This document shows, piece by piece, positions 54,276-64,000 of a DNA stretch of 64,000 nucleotides. The position numbers were made by a program, and so were the translations under genes. The stretch is from Phaeophleospora eucalypticola. Taxonomy: Eukaryota; Ascomycota; Dothideomycetes; Mycosphaerellales; Mycosphaerellaceae. The stretch is taken from contig JAKLNG010000014.1 in NCBI GenBank assembly GCA_022814565.1, positions 903,237 to 967,236 of the forward strand. Direction: 5' to 3'. Each line of letters starts with the position of its first letter. Within the stretch, counting starts at the first letter, position 1. The notes under the pieces were generated by a model, which did no database searches, was not told where the DNA came from, and worked only from the letters and a program-made list of their open reading frames with translations.

Positions 54276-55380
54276 ATGGCTACCGTACTTGTTGATTCCC
54301 AGCCCGCAAGCCCCGACGTTTTCGACACGCCGCTCACGCGAGTGCACAGTTGGCCGCGGAACAAGAGTCGGAGGGCGTTGATGGGTGAACAGGCCAACGA
54401 GAAGCTGAGGGCGTCCTCGCCGAGAGATCAGAAAAAGGATCCAAGATATCATGAAGACGAAACTTCACAGTATTGCTTACCCAATGAGTAAGTTGATTCC
54501 TGATGGGTGCAGAGGGACAGCGCTCACAACTCGCAGCTCTCCGGAGCATGTGCGCCTCGAAACTCAAGCCGTGCATTTTTCGGAGATGATGTATAACGGA
54601 GAAGTGCATGTGCAGCTGCCCAGAACGATTGAACGAGTCCTGGACATCGGATGCGGAACTGGCATCTTGACCGACATGATATCTGAGATGTTCCCTACCA
54701 CGGAGTGCATCGGACTGGATTTGTCGCCTGTCCCTCAAATCCGATCGCATCAATCGAACGTTCGATTCTTCAAGGGCAATGGATCGACGCAGCGTCCGTC
54801 AAAATGGGTGCCGGAAGATGGTGCTCCTTTCACACAAGATCGCAACCTGTTCGACTACATCTTCAGCAGACTCCTGATCCTTGGGATGAGCGACTGGCCA
54901 GCTTTCATCCGCAGAGAGTTCGAACTTTTGAAACCTGGCGGTTGGGCGGAACTGCAGGATCTTGCTTGGGATTGGTACGACCCAGATGGGACAGTTGTGA
55001 GCGATTCCTGGAACTGGCTGGAGCTGATGAAAGCACACACTTCGAAGGAAAAAGGCATGGATACTCTTTGCGGCCGCAATTGCAAGAAGTGGATGCAAGA
55101 TGCAGGCTTTGTCGACGTTCAGGTCATTCCGTACCTGTTCCCTTTCTGCGGTTTCTCCGAAGCAACGCCCGAGATGAGAGAATTTGGCCGATTTAATACG
55201 AGCACTGTTCCCATGATGCTGCAGGATGCCATACCTAGGGCGATGAGTGGTCGTCCGAGCGAAGAAGTTGATTCGATTGTCAAAGAGATGAAAGAGACGC
55301 TACGGCCAGGTCTTGGAAGATATCAGATCTTCTACGTGACGGTTGGAAGAAAGCCAGACGCAGATACCAACAGCGTATAG
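54276..55380 (+). CDS. LaeA-type SAM-dependent methyltransferase
   Basis: Exons 54276-54487 and 54537-55380, with a 49-base intron (GTAAGT), give 351 residues. The class I fold is clear: 'YCLPNDSPEHVRLETQ' (the start of the LaeA-like domain), motif I 'VLDIGCGTGILTDMI', the acidic post-I 'CIGLDLSPVP', 'FDYIFSRLLILGMSDWPAF' and 'LKPGGWAELQDL'. The first 70 residues are hydrophilic and probably disordered. Relatives include global secondary-metabolism regulators and small-molecule methyltransferases; with no cluster beside it, the role is undecided. It converges with the nitrilase-like gene, 135 bases apart. Confidence 0.88.
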
Positions 55381-55515
55381 GCCTTCTCAAGATCTGCGAG
55401 GAACGTTTCCCAGCATCTGTGCTATCATTTCCTGGTTGAAGGCTCGACATTGAATATCGCGCCATGCCGATCACTCGAAGCAGCCCTCCGTGCATCTTCG
55501 ACCTCTTCTGGCCCA

Positions 55516-56708
55516 TCAGCCGTAGTACATCTGGTCCGCAACTTCCGTCGTCAGCTCACCCGACATCAACCACGCAACAGAATGGTTGACATGCGGGACC
55601 AGTGAACCCTCCACGTGGGGGATATACCCTGGCAGACTGTCCAATACCTGCTTGGCGACCGCCCAGCTGGTTAGTCCGTCGATGTCGTATGTCTGACTGG
55701 TGTTGAAGCCGGAAGCGTCGATTGTTGCATATAGCATAGGATGCTCGTTCATGTCGACGCTGGCCTTCATCTCCGCCACTGTGTACCCGAGAGGGTCATA
55801 GGCTGCTGCATAGCCGATTGCGTTCATGAAGCTGTACGCGCCGGACAAGACCGAATAATGCCGTACGGCAGCAGTGTTCGAAAGAGCGTCCTCCCACCAA
55901 AGGGCTTCTGGGTCACCAACATCGGCGAGGTACGGGAAAGGCCCGAAATGTATTGACTCTTTCTGGGCTTGCATGGGGAATGTCATCGATGGGTATACAT
56001 GCCCGTGCAGGACTCTGTCAGCTAAATTCTTGACAATTTCTCGTCATTCGGTGCACGCACTCTCCGGTCCAACTCGACCAAGCTTGGCTGTGGTCACGAC
56101 TTGAAGCTGGTCTGTCGTGCCATCGCTGAAGAAATACCGCTCAGAACCCGAAGGTCGAAGCTTGTGTCGGTGGATCAAGATGTCTCCCAGCGGCGAGATC
56201 AAGGCTTGAGACATGTACATGTTGTCGCCTTTGACCTCGGAGAAACCGAGTGCGGCGTATATACCGGCCGTTTTGATGCTGCTAAGCAATCGTCGCCAGT
56301 TGGAGTCGCCGACTACAATGGGATTGTTGATGTACATAGGCAGATAGGTGGAAGTCCAGTTGTTCTGATCGTTACCCTTGGGGAATCTGCGAAGACATTA
56401 GACATGACTAGCTTTGATTGGGAACGGTATTCTCACCCAGGAAACCACAGCTCCGGAAATGTGACTGCATCGGCTCCTTGTGTAGCCGCAGCTTCAATGT
56501 ATCCAATGCCAGCGTCGATTGTTTGACTGATATTGAGCTCGATTCCAGACCAGTCGTAGTTGAGCAACGGCTTGGGCCAGTTCGGCGGTGCTGCTCTCGC
56601 CATCGCAATGGTCAGGTTTGGGCTTGTGGTGTTGGCCAGGGACGAGGCTTGAGCTCCTCTTTGGATAACGAGAGCAATCAAGCCTCTAAAGAACAGAGTA
56701 AGCCGCAT
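55516..56708 (-). CDS. Nitrilase-superfamily protein, active-site Cys displaced
   Basis: Exons 56437-56708, 56061-56386 and 55516-56021 give 367 residues. The second intron would be only 39 bases in this model, and an alternative acceptor yields 46 bases. A hydrophobic N-terminus (1-22) could be a signal peptide, unusual for the family. The catalytic Glu ('FPELWFPGFPKGN') and Lys ('HRHKLRPSGSER') are in place and 'TAKLGRVG' precedes the expected Cys-Trp-Glu. In the full-length frame that site reads 'VLHGHVYP'. A TGC does lie there, in another frame, and choosing it leads quickly to a stop. The protein is therefore truncated or Cys-less. Nitrilases without the Cys cannot hydrolyse nitriles or amides. 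Confidence 0.65.
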
Positions 56709-57414
56709 TCTGAATCGCGAGTAAAGGACAACTGAGGAGTTCGTCTCTGGCTCCTACTTCCAAGAACGGCTCTCAATTGCCATTTGTATTGTGCCTGTAG
56801 TGGAGTCGCCCTGCTTGGCCGACGTGGACTGTTCTGATTGCATTGTGTAACTCGCTTACTCTGCTGTCGATGTGAAGATTGTTATGACTGATACTGTGAG
56901 GTGAAGTGCAGATTGAATGGGCCTTGGCAATCACCGCAATACCAACCGCCCGCAGGAAGTCAGCCCTGACAGGGGTCAAAATTAGTGGGAACCACACATG
57001 CCAAATCCATCACGACAAGACGATAACACAAACGGCCCGAAGCAGTCGCACATTGTGAATATGCCGAGAGTGTTTGCCGTCAATCAACGCATATCGTCCC
57101 GCGATTGTCTAGTCCGATGTTTCGGATCGCTTGAGATCGCGACAGCAGTCTGGAGCAAATTCCGATGTACCCGCCGTGAAGACTTCTCCAAGATAAAAAA
57201 GCCGGCTCAACATCGATTGAGTGGGTTTATGCGGCGGGAAAGGGAAGCTGGGCCATGTTGACAGCTGGAGCATGATTTCAAAGGACATCTCAAAGAGACG
57301 GAAGAAGCGTGTAGCTTTCGATGACAAATGGTTCTGACCTGAAGAAGTCTCCGAGGTGAAAGCGCCGACCAACCCGCCTCTGTAGATTCTGTCAAAGCAG
57401 AGAAAACCTCAAAG
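56709..57414. other. Intergenic, no gene seen
   Basis: About 0.7 kb between the nitrilase-like start and the sedolisin stop. Nothing supportable. Confidence 0.4.
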
Positions 57415-59579
57415 TCACCAGCCGCTTCCTTTCCAGCCCCACGGGCCACTCACTCCACCATTTCCCCTACCCACACTCAAAGCTCTGGCCTTCAACTTTT
57501 GAAAATCCGGAGTTCCAAGGCCAGTAGCAGGATCCCACCCAGCGGTGGCGTTCCAGCTGGCGTAGGGAATGACAGCACCGCCGTAGTCGGTGTTGCCGTT
57601 CTGCAAGTCCGTTCCAAGGCATCCGACAGCGCCTCCTTTTGTGACGTCGTTCAGATCACCTGCAGCAAGGCCGTATAGAAAAGGATTCAAAAAGCCCATG
57701 GAAGGCTTCCCAGCGCGGAAACGAGCGTCGTTCAGGAGTGCGACGATCGATGCAACGACAGGACATGCTGCACTGGTGCCTCCGCTGCCGCCAACGGTGC
57801 CGTTGTTGATGATGAAGTAGCTGAGGTACTTCGTTAGAGGCTGATGCATGCATGTCTCTGGCGCCACTTACTATGGGTACAGACTGTGAGCAGAGACATC
57901 AGGTATTCCGCGCCCGCCTGTGAAGTGTCAGTCAACGCGCGAGGCTTGATGTTCAGGAGTCCCAGCATCCTTACCAAAGTCGACGTAGCCATTGGAAGAG
58001 TAGTACTGCTTGGTAGCCGGGCTGATGTGCTGATCGAGATAGGTGTTGACAGCGTTCTTCTGGTACCAGGCGGTGGGATAGTAGTTGCTAAAGCCGCCCT
58101 GATTGTTACATGTCAGAGGATGCTCAATGCTTCATCATCGGGGTAACGCCCACCTGGCTTGCATTCCAAGCTTCGACTGGATCAAGAGACTGAGTCCCAC
58201 CGACGCAGGTCACATATGGGCAAGAGCATGGGAAAGTGGGCTCAAACTGTGGCTTCCCATACAGATTGCCAGATGGTCTGTTGTCTCGACAGACAGAGCC
58301 GACGCCCCCATCGCCAGAAGAAACCAGTACGGAGCGGCCACGAAGACCAAGAAGACCGATCTGATTGCAGACTCTTGCTGCGTAGCGGTTGGGAACCTGT
58401 CAAGACAAATATCAGTATTGGCTCGAGGAGAGATGAGAGTGAGACACCGACTGTATTCTCGTGATCTCCGTAGCTTTGAGAAATGACATAGGGAAGCTTC
58501 GAGTTTGGCTGCGAAAGCAAGTAGTCGTAGTACTGAAGATAGGGTTCGTTGAAAGCCTGAGAAGCGTTTTGCTGCTCCAAGTCTGGAACAAAAGGTGCAG
58601 TGCCTAGTGAAGTTTAGTTGGAACTCCATAGGCGGCTGTTCGCAGAGCGAGTCTTACCTCCGGTGATGTAAGTGTACACGGGCAGTCCATCAGACAAGCC
58701 AATGATGTATTCGACATCAAGATCGGCTTCACCATTTGTTGCTGTAGCCGGGTCTTGGTCGTTGACGCCGCCATTGACAAGCGCAAGGATGGTGAAGTTT
58801 TGCGGCGGGATGTTGAAGTAATCCTCGAACTGCGCAAGGTCGGCATAGTTTGGTGACTGACCAAGGAAGTTCGCAAAAGCTATGTTGCTACCAGATCTCG
58901 GGTCCGCCTTGTAGCCCTTTGTGTTGTACAGTTCCTTTGCGCACTCGGGCGTAAAGAGGAGGAACTTGTTCCCAGTTGATGGCGACACATACGGAGTTTG
59001 ACAGGATGGATCGACTTGGCGCTTTTCGACTTCTAGATCCAACTCGGGCATTGATGGCATCGGAGACTCTGGCTTCATGTCGCCAAAGTACGTCGTTGGA
59101 GAAATGGTGTCCACAAAACTGGTGAGGTCACTGGGTATCGAATACTCTGTTGTGCGAAGTCTGGATTTCTGTCCGTCTGTGTACATCTGGAAGGTGGTGT
59201 TGAGCATTTTGTTGACTTGTCCGACCGAGCTTGTGAAAGACACCATATTCCCAGTCCTCTGAATATTTGCCGCATTGTGCTGCTTCAGCCACGCCATCAC
59301 CTTAGAGACAGCGTCTGGTGCCGGCGCAAACATGGCGGCTTGCTCGTTTACATCTTGATATTGTCCGTACAGTGGGCTGCCAGGAGTGGAGACAGCCTCA
59401 AGCTGGGACTGAAGCTGGCCAAGGTTTTGGTACTGCAGAGAGACAAACAGCTTCATCGCCGCATTCTCAGGCACGGAGTGAGGTGATGCTTGCCAGCCAT
59501 GTGGAATACCGTTGACGGAATCATGAACGGCAGCGTACGCTGTGGCGCCGAAAGCCAGCAGGAGGGTCTTGGGAAACAT
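57415..59579 (-). CDS. Sedolisin-family (S53) tripeptidyl peptidase
   Basis: Six exons (58658-59579, 58452-58603, 58154-58396, 57975-58098, 57872-57917, 57415-57820) with introns of 51-57 bases give 630 residues. The first internal intron is standard; the second uses a GTCGGT donor. A signal peptide (1-18) and a prodomain of the Pro-kumamolisin type ending at 'EVEKR' (residues 183-187) precede the catalytic domain. The Ser-Glu-Asp triad is visible: E284 and D288 in 'NGEADLDVEY', and S512 in 'GGTSAACP'. The calcium-site region 'GWDPATGLGTPDF' lies near the C-terminus. The enzyme would release peptides from protein N-termini at acidic pH outside the cell. Confidence 0.92.
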
Positions 59580-60143
59580 CTTGGGGCTACTCTGACGATG
59601 ACAATGGGCAATAAGTAGCTTCGAATCGCCGAGAGCGCCGTCCACGGAGGCAAGGGTTTGCTTTATGGCGGAGTATTGGATGCAGCCATTTGCTTTATCG
59701 AAGGTATCGCCGTGCGGACTGCCTCATTTGGAAGGTGCGAGATATGGCGGTGCGGGGACCTGCATGAACCATTGCTTCGCAGATGCTAATAGGAATGCTT
59801 ACTTCTCACCAGCAGTGGGTGCTCGTCGACCTCGCGGCGTTGTGGTGGAAGTCGAGGAAATGCAGCCTCGAGTTTGCCGTCTTCAAACAACAAAATGCCC
59901 ACCATGCCCTGCAGCAAAGAAAATGAGAGCCGTATTTTGGTCAGGCGGGCCAGAACGTCGTGCCAATCCGGTCCAGGATTGCTGGATGCAGGATGAACAT
60001 CACTTCTTGCATCGTTGTCGTGAGAGTTGCATTTCAGCATTAGTCCCTTGAAAATAGCAATTCTGCCATCTCTCGTGGAGAGAAATGCACGATCTGGTGC
60101 AAGAGCGAACCAGCAGTAAGGTGATGTCCTACATGCTGTCCTG
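59580..60143. other. Intergenic, no gene seen
   Basis: About 0.56 kb upstream of the sedolisin gene, followed by the 3' end of the next leftward gene. Only short ORFs. Confidence 0.4.
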
Positions 60144-60848
60144 TCATTTTCCTTGCTGTTCGGCCATGTACTCGAGATGGTATCTGTGCGAATCCCAACT
60201 CAGACCAGTTTCCGGATCTCGCGTGAACTCGCACCCCTTCTCTCTTCCCCAGCAACTGCTGCAGCTTCTCCAGTTGTTGCCCAGCGCCTTAGTGTACTTC
60301 GAAGCTGTTTCTGGCCTGTAGATTTTGCAGTCGTGTTTCTCCAGGGTCCCGTCCGGCCGTGGCCACAGGCTACTTGAACATGCCAGACAAGGCTCCGGTG
60401 CCATCATACCTGCCTCGGTCTCTTCAATGTAGCCGATGTGCGACGCTTGTCTTTGTCGCGCAGGCTTGAGTTTGGCCCATTTCTCGTCGGAGCCCACCAT
60501 CCGGCCATACCAGGCGTTCAGATTGGTTGGCTTACGCAAAGGAGCGATGTTGCCTTTTGGGTAGTCGATGACCTTGGGTGCTTTACCGGATCCTTCGGCG
60601 TCGTCTGCCGCGCGCTTACGTTTTGAGAGGCCGAAACTTCCGGCTTCCAGCTCGTATAGTGCTATCGGTGATTCATGCAAGGCAGGCGAAAGCGGTGGCG
60701 TTTCCAGAGGTGGGACTTGCATCAAATACGCAAGCTGGTCTTTTGCTAAGGCCAGCTCATGTTCAAGCCGAGCGATTCGATTCTGCGTCGCCATGACAGC
60801 TGCATTTAGCGCCAGATCACGCGAATATAGGGGCGCATTGTTACTCAT
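60144..60848 (-). CDS. Uncharacterised protein, DUF3716-like Cys-rich C-terminus
   Basis: A single-exon ORF of 234 residues. The N-terminus (about 8-45) is a short coiled coil, followed by a Pro/Ser stretch and a basic 'KRKRAADD' motif that may be a nuclear signal. The C-terminal part has 'PCLACSSS', a further Cys after 'EKHDCK', then 'CSSCWGREKGCEF', matching the CxxC...C...CxxC-x6-C layout of DUF3716 proteins, which may bind zinc. Function unknown. The start codon is within about 50 bases of the RIP-degraded block, so the promoter lies in AT-rich, probably silenced DNA. Confidence 0.65.
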   Translation of the reverse strand: MSNNAPLYSRDLALNAAVMATQNRIARLEHELALAKDQLAYLMQVPPLETPPLSPALHESPIALYELEAGSFGLSKRKRAADDAEGSGKAPKVIDYPKGNIAPLRKPTNLNAWYGRMVGSDEKWAKLKPARQRQASHIGYIEETEAGMMAPEPCLACSSSLWPRPDGTLEKHDCKIYRPETASKYTKALGNNWRSCSSCWGREKGCEFTRDPETGLSWDSHRYHLEYMAEQQGK

Positions 60849-60854
60849 TCTAAG

Positions 60855-63800
60855 GGAATACGGTGGTTAAAGTTAAAAGTTAGTAATAACGTTTAGAAGA
60901 AGCGTAACGCGAAAGGTGTAGTTAAACGTAGTAGTTAGTATATATTACTACCTACGTAATATGAACTTCTCTTCTTCCTACCTTTACTATTATTATTATT
61001 ATTAACTTACGCTTTAACTCTATTATATTCTTCTACTTCTCTTTCCTCTTACTAGTTATAGTAAGAAAAAAATTTAAATAGCTACTATATAATGTCTAGA
61101 ATAAGATAGGTCTAATAAGAGATAATATATCTAGTATACTAAGGTTACGAAAGAGATATAAGAATTAGATTATTTATCTATTTAGATGCCTATATCGAAC
61201 TTATATCTTAAACTAGATATAGAAATATTATAAGTTACTTAGTAACCTCTAAAAAAATCTATTCTAATAATATTATTATAGAGCCTTTCTAGTAATATAG
61301 ACCTAGTAGCTACTATCTAATCTATCTAGAGGTATTAGTTATAATTAGGTATATAAATTAGGCGTCTATATAAAGAAGGAGAGACTAATTAGTAAATAGA
61401 ATCTAATTTCTAGAAAGTTTCTATAAGAGTCGTAGTATAAGCCTATTATAGATAATACTAGTAATATTAATATTCCTAGTTTATCTAACTACTTATTTAA
61501 GACCTACTACTATAATAGTAAGAGGCCTTTCTTCTTAAAAACTAGACTCTAAGAGGTTACTACCTTATAGAATTACTATTTACCTATAGTAGCTATCTTT
61601 TAAGAATTAGTTCCTACTAATAAAATACTACTTACTTACTAAAGGTATTAATAGGAAGGCGTAAGAAATATATTTAAGGATAATAAAGATTATATTACGT
61701 AAAGGTATATTTAAGTAATATAGAGTAGATAGATAATATAAGGCCTAGCTAGTAGCTACTAGTACTTAGGCTACTATTACTAAAGCTAAGTATATCTATC
61801 TTAGGAGTTAATAAATATATTAATTTAGTAACTCTTCTCTTAGGACAAAGTCTTAAATAGCTAAGTATAGTTATTAGGGCGAGTATAGCTCTACTTAATT
61901 ACGCTAAGTAATATTAGTAGTACGATACTTAGTATAACTAATACTTACTACTAAACATTATACCTAGTATAATACTCCTTACTTAAGTAATATTACTAGT
62001 AAGTTAAGTCCTTAAGATAACTAAGTTACTATATTAACGAGAAAGAAGTAAGAGATAGAGTAGATATAAGCTACTAGTAAGAGAGATATCCTATAAAACT
62101 ATACTTAGCTAAGAAGCTCTAATAAGAGCTATCTCTTAAGAATAGCTAGTAATATAGCCTTTCTAAGTATAGAGACCTATATCTATAAAGGATCTAGTAA
62201 CTAGTAAGATACTCTATTACTATATATAGGCTATTAAGCCTATAAAAGCCTTATATCTAATTAATCCCTATAAAGTCTTTAATAAAGACCTTAATAGTAA
62301 TAGCCTTAAGGTTCTTAACTCTAATACTATATACTACTAGTAAGGATTATACTATTATTACTCTTTTCTAGACTCTAAGAATAGGAACCTAGCTATCTAT
62401 ATTCTATATTATCTATAAGCTCTCGAGCTATTTATACTCTCTTATAACTATAAGTATAGCTATATTTCTAGTTAAGAGAGATACTAGGCTTCTACTACTT
62501 TATATAGCTATTCTTTATATATACTATAATATTAATAAGTATAAGAGATACCTAAAGATTAAGAGCCTTTAGAGCTACTAGTATATCTTTAACTATAAGA
62601 TAAGCTATAAAGCTAACTAAAGAGTATACTACCTAGATAAAGCCTACCTATATATTTTTATTAGCTACTATACTACTAAGAATGTCTATCTATCTTAAGA
62701 AAAGGGTTCCTAGTTATTTTACTATAATATCTATCTATTCTTATCTTAGTCTTTTTATATTACGAAAGTATAATACTAACTAGTATTAGAAGTACTAGGA
62801 CTATAGCCTTATATAGTATATATAGGAGCTAAAGAAAGCTAATAGTTTAGATCTAGTAAAGAAAAGTATATTCTACTAACCTATTCCCTATTAATTAACC
62901 TCTAATTAATAGCTTTCTAGTACTTCTTATTAGCCTATATAGCCTAACCCTATATTCTAGCTACGTCTAGAGAGACTAATTATTAGCTATTAATTATTAG
63001 CTTCTTATTAGCTACCTCTCTACTATATAGTAATACTTCTTATTATAATCTACTACTTTTCTCTCTTATTACTTTCTATATATATCTTTTAGAGATAATA
63101 ATATTTAGTACTATAGAATATATATAAGACTACCTATTATATATTACTTCTAAGAAGAAAGATATAGTTACTAATTTTATACTACTAGACCTTTATAAGA
63201 TAGTCTACTATATAGTAGATTTCGTCCTTATCCTTTAAGTAGTTATTAATATAAATAAAGTAAGGCTAATATATATTATAGTATAGTATATTCTCTAATA
63301 TCTTTTAGGTATATAACTAAACTATTAACTATACTCTTAAGCTATATTCTAGTACTATATTCTACTACTTATTTTCTCTATTACTTTCCTTATTATTACT
63401 TATATTACCTATTTCTTTCTTATTACTATTCTCTTTACTCTTACTTACCTTACTATTAACTAGGTTACTTATACTTTATCTTCTCTACTTCTTATATTAT
63501 AAATCTCTCTTACTATTTATACTATTTTATCTTTTCTAGCCTATATTCCTACCTACTATAGTAGTAGTTCTAGACCTAGTATTCTATAGTATCGATTTTA
63601 GGCTATAGAGTATAATTCTATTCTTATATACCTTTCTAGTAAACTACTATTTAAGTAGGTAGTAACCTTATAGTTCTATACCTAGGTACTTTTATAGGAT
63701 ATTAATAATATCTATAATAATAATATCTTTAGTCTTTAGTACTATACTCCTAGTTCTCTTCTAATAGTTATTATTTATATGTAATATATATACTCTATAC

Positions 63801-64000
63801 TACCTAAGAGTAGTAGACTTTAGATCTATCTCTACCTTATATATTACTATAATCTAGTATAGTATCTACTTTAGTATCTCTTATAGTACCTTAACTAGTA
63901 GTTTATAAGAGGCTAGAATATCTTAAAACTAGTTAGTACTCTATACTCTCTCTATTACTCTAATACTACCTTATTTAGCTATATCTATTAACGTTCCTAC
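60855..64000. repeat. RIP-degraded AT-rich block
   Basis: Base composition changes abruptly at about 60,850-60,900 from roughly balanced to strongly AT-rich. CpA and TpG are almost absent, while CpT, CpC and TpA are common; for example bases 61141-61200 contain no CA and one TG, and 62461-62520 contain neither. This is the signature of C-to-T change in CpA on both strands, that is RIP of a repeat such as a transposon. All six frames are closed every few dozen codons and no element type can be recognised. A (TTA)n run lies at about 60,986-61,004. It continues past the window end. Confidence 0.9.

Noticed and set aside
60855..64000. Transposon ORFs in the AT-rich tail
   Set aside because: No frame longer than a few dozen codons and no recognisable element motif survives.
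1..64000. CRISPR arrays or bacterial operons
   Set aside because: No regularly spaced repeats, and gene structure is eukaryotic with spliceosomal introns.

Overview
The window looks like nuclear DNA of a filamentous ascomycete, most probably a Dothideomycete (inference). Genes are 1-2 kb and densely packed, introns are about 45-65 bases with GT...CTRAC...AG signals, and the gene content is fungal: RRP8, NOP14, RFC2, DSC4, a PAR32-like protein, sedolisin, heme-thiolate peroxidases, and DUF6594 and DUF3716 proteins. The last 3.1 kb is AT-rich DNA almost without CpA/TpG, the signature of repeat-induced point mutation (RIP). Most genes are spliced, so I rebuilt exon chains by joining reading frames across splice signals and checking that each total is a multiple of three.

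Layout. 0-8.3 kb: the 5' part of an unrecognised gene running off the left edge, a three-finger C2H2 protein, an ankyrin protein, the NAD-pathway enzyme 3-hydroxyanthranilate dioxygenase (BNA1) with a presequence-like N-terminus, and a GNAT acetyltransferase. 8.8-14.6 kb: three secreted enzymes on one strand (a long and a short heme-thiolate peroxidase and a type-B carboxylesterase). 15.5-19 kb: three copies of a tiny Cys/His protein, then a long ORF broken by two in-frame TAG codons. 19-27 kb: a housekeeping block (RRP8, GH2 glycosidase, membrane protein, NOP14). 27-31.7 kb: a retropepsin-like gene with a degenerate upstream copy, convergent with a DUF6594 membrane protein. 33-34.4 kb: two small secreted proteins. 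35-45.5 kb: ZIP transporter, CBS protein, mitochondrial phosphate carrier, PAR32-like protein, expansin-like secreted protein, NTF2-like protein, RFC2 and DSC4. 46-49.5 kb: a coiled-coil protein, a small membrane protein and an MFS transporter. 50.4-53.3 kb: decayed coding sequence. 54.3-60.8 kb: LaeA-type methyltransferase, nitrilase-like gene, sedolisin and a DUF3716-like protein beside the RIP block.

Functionally the window alternates housekeeping islands (rRNA methylation, small-subunit assembly, clamp loading, Golgi E3 ligase, phosphate and zinc transport) with stretches of secreted or accessory genes carrying duplication, start loss, frameshifts and lost catalytic residues. The strongest leads are the CGH microprotein trio (15.5-16.9 kb), the retropepsin duplication with an Asp-less copy (27.6-30.5 kb), the nitrilase whose active-site Cys is out of frame (about 56.0 kb), the TAG-interrupted ORF (17.3-19.0 kb), and an unlisted Cys-free secreted peptide (34.0-34.3 kb). 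All function calls rest on motif recognition by eye; no search was run.
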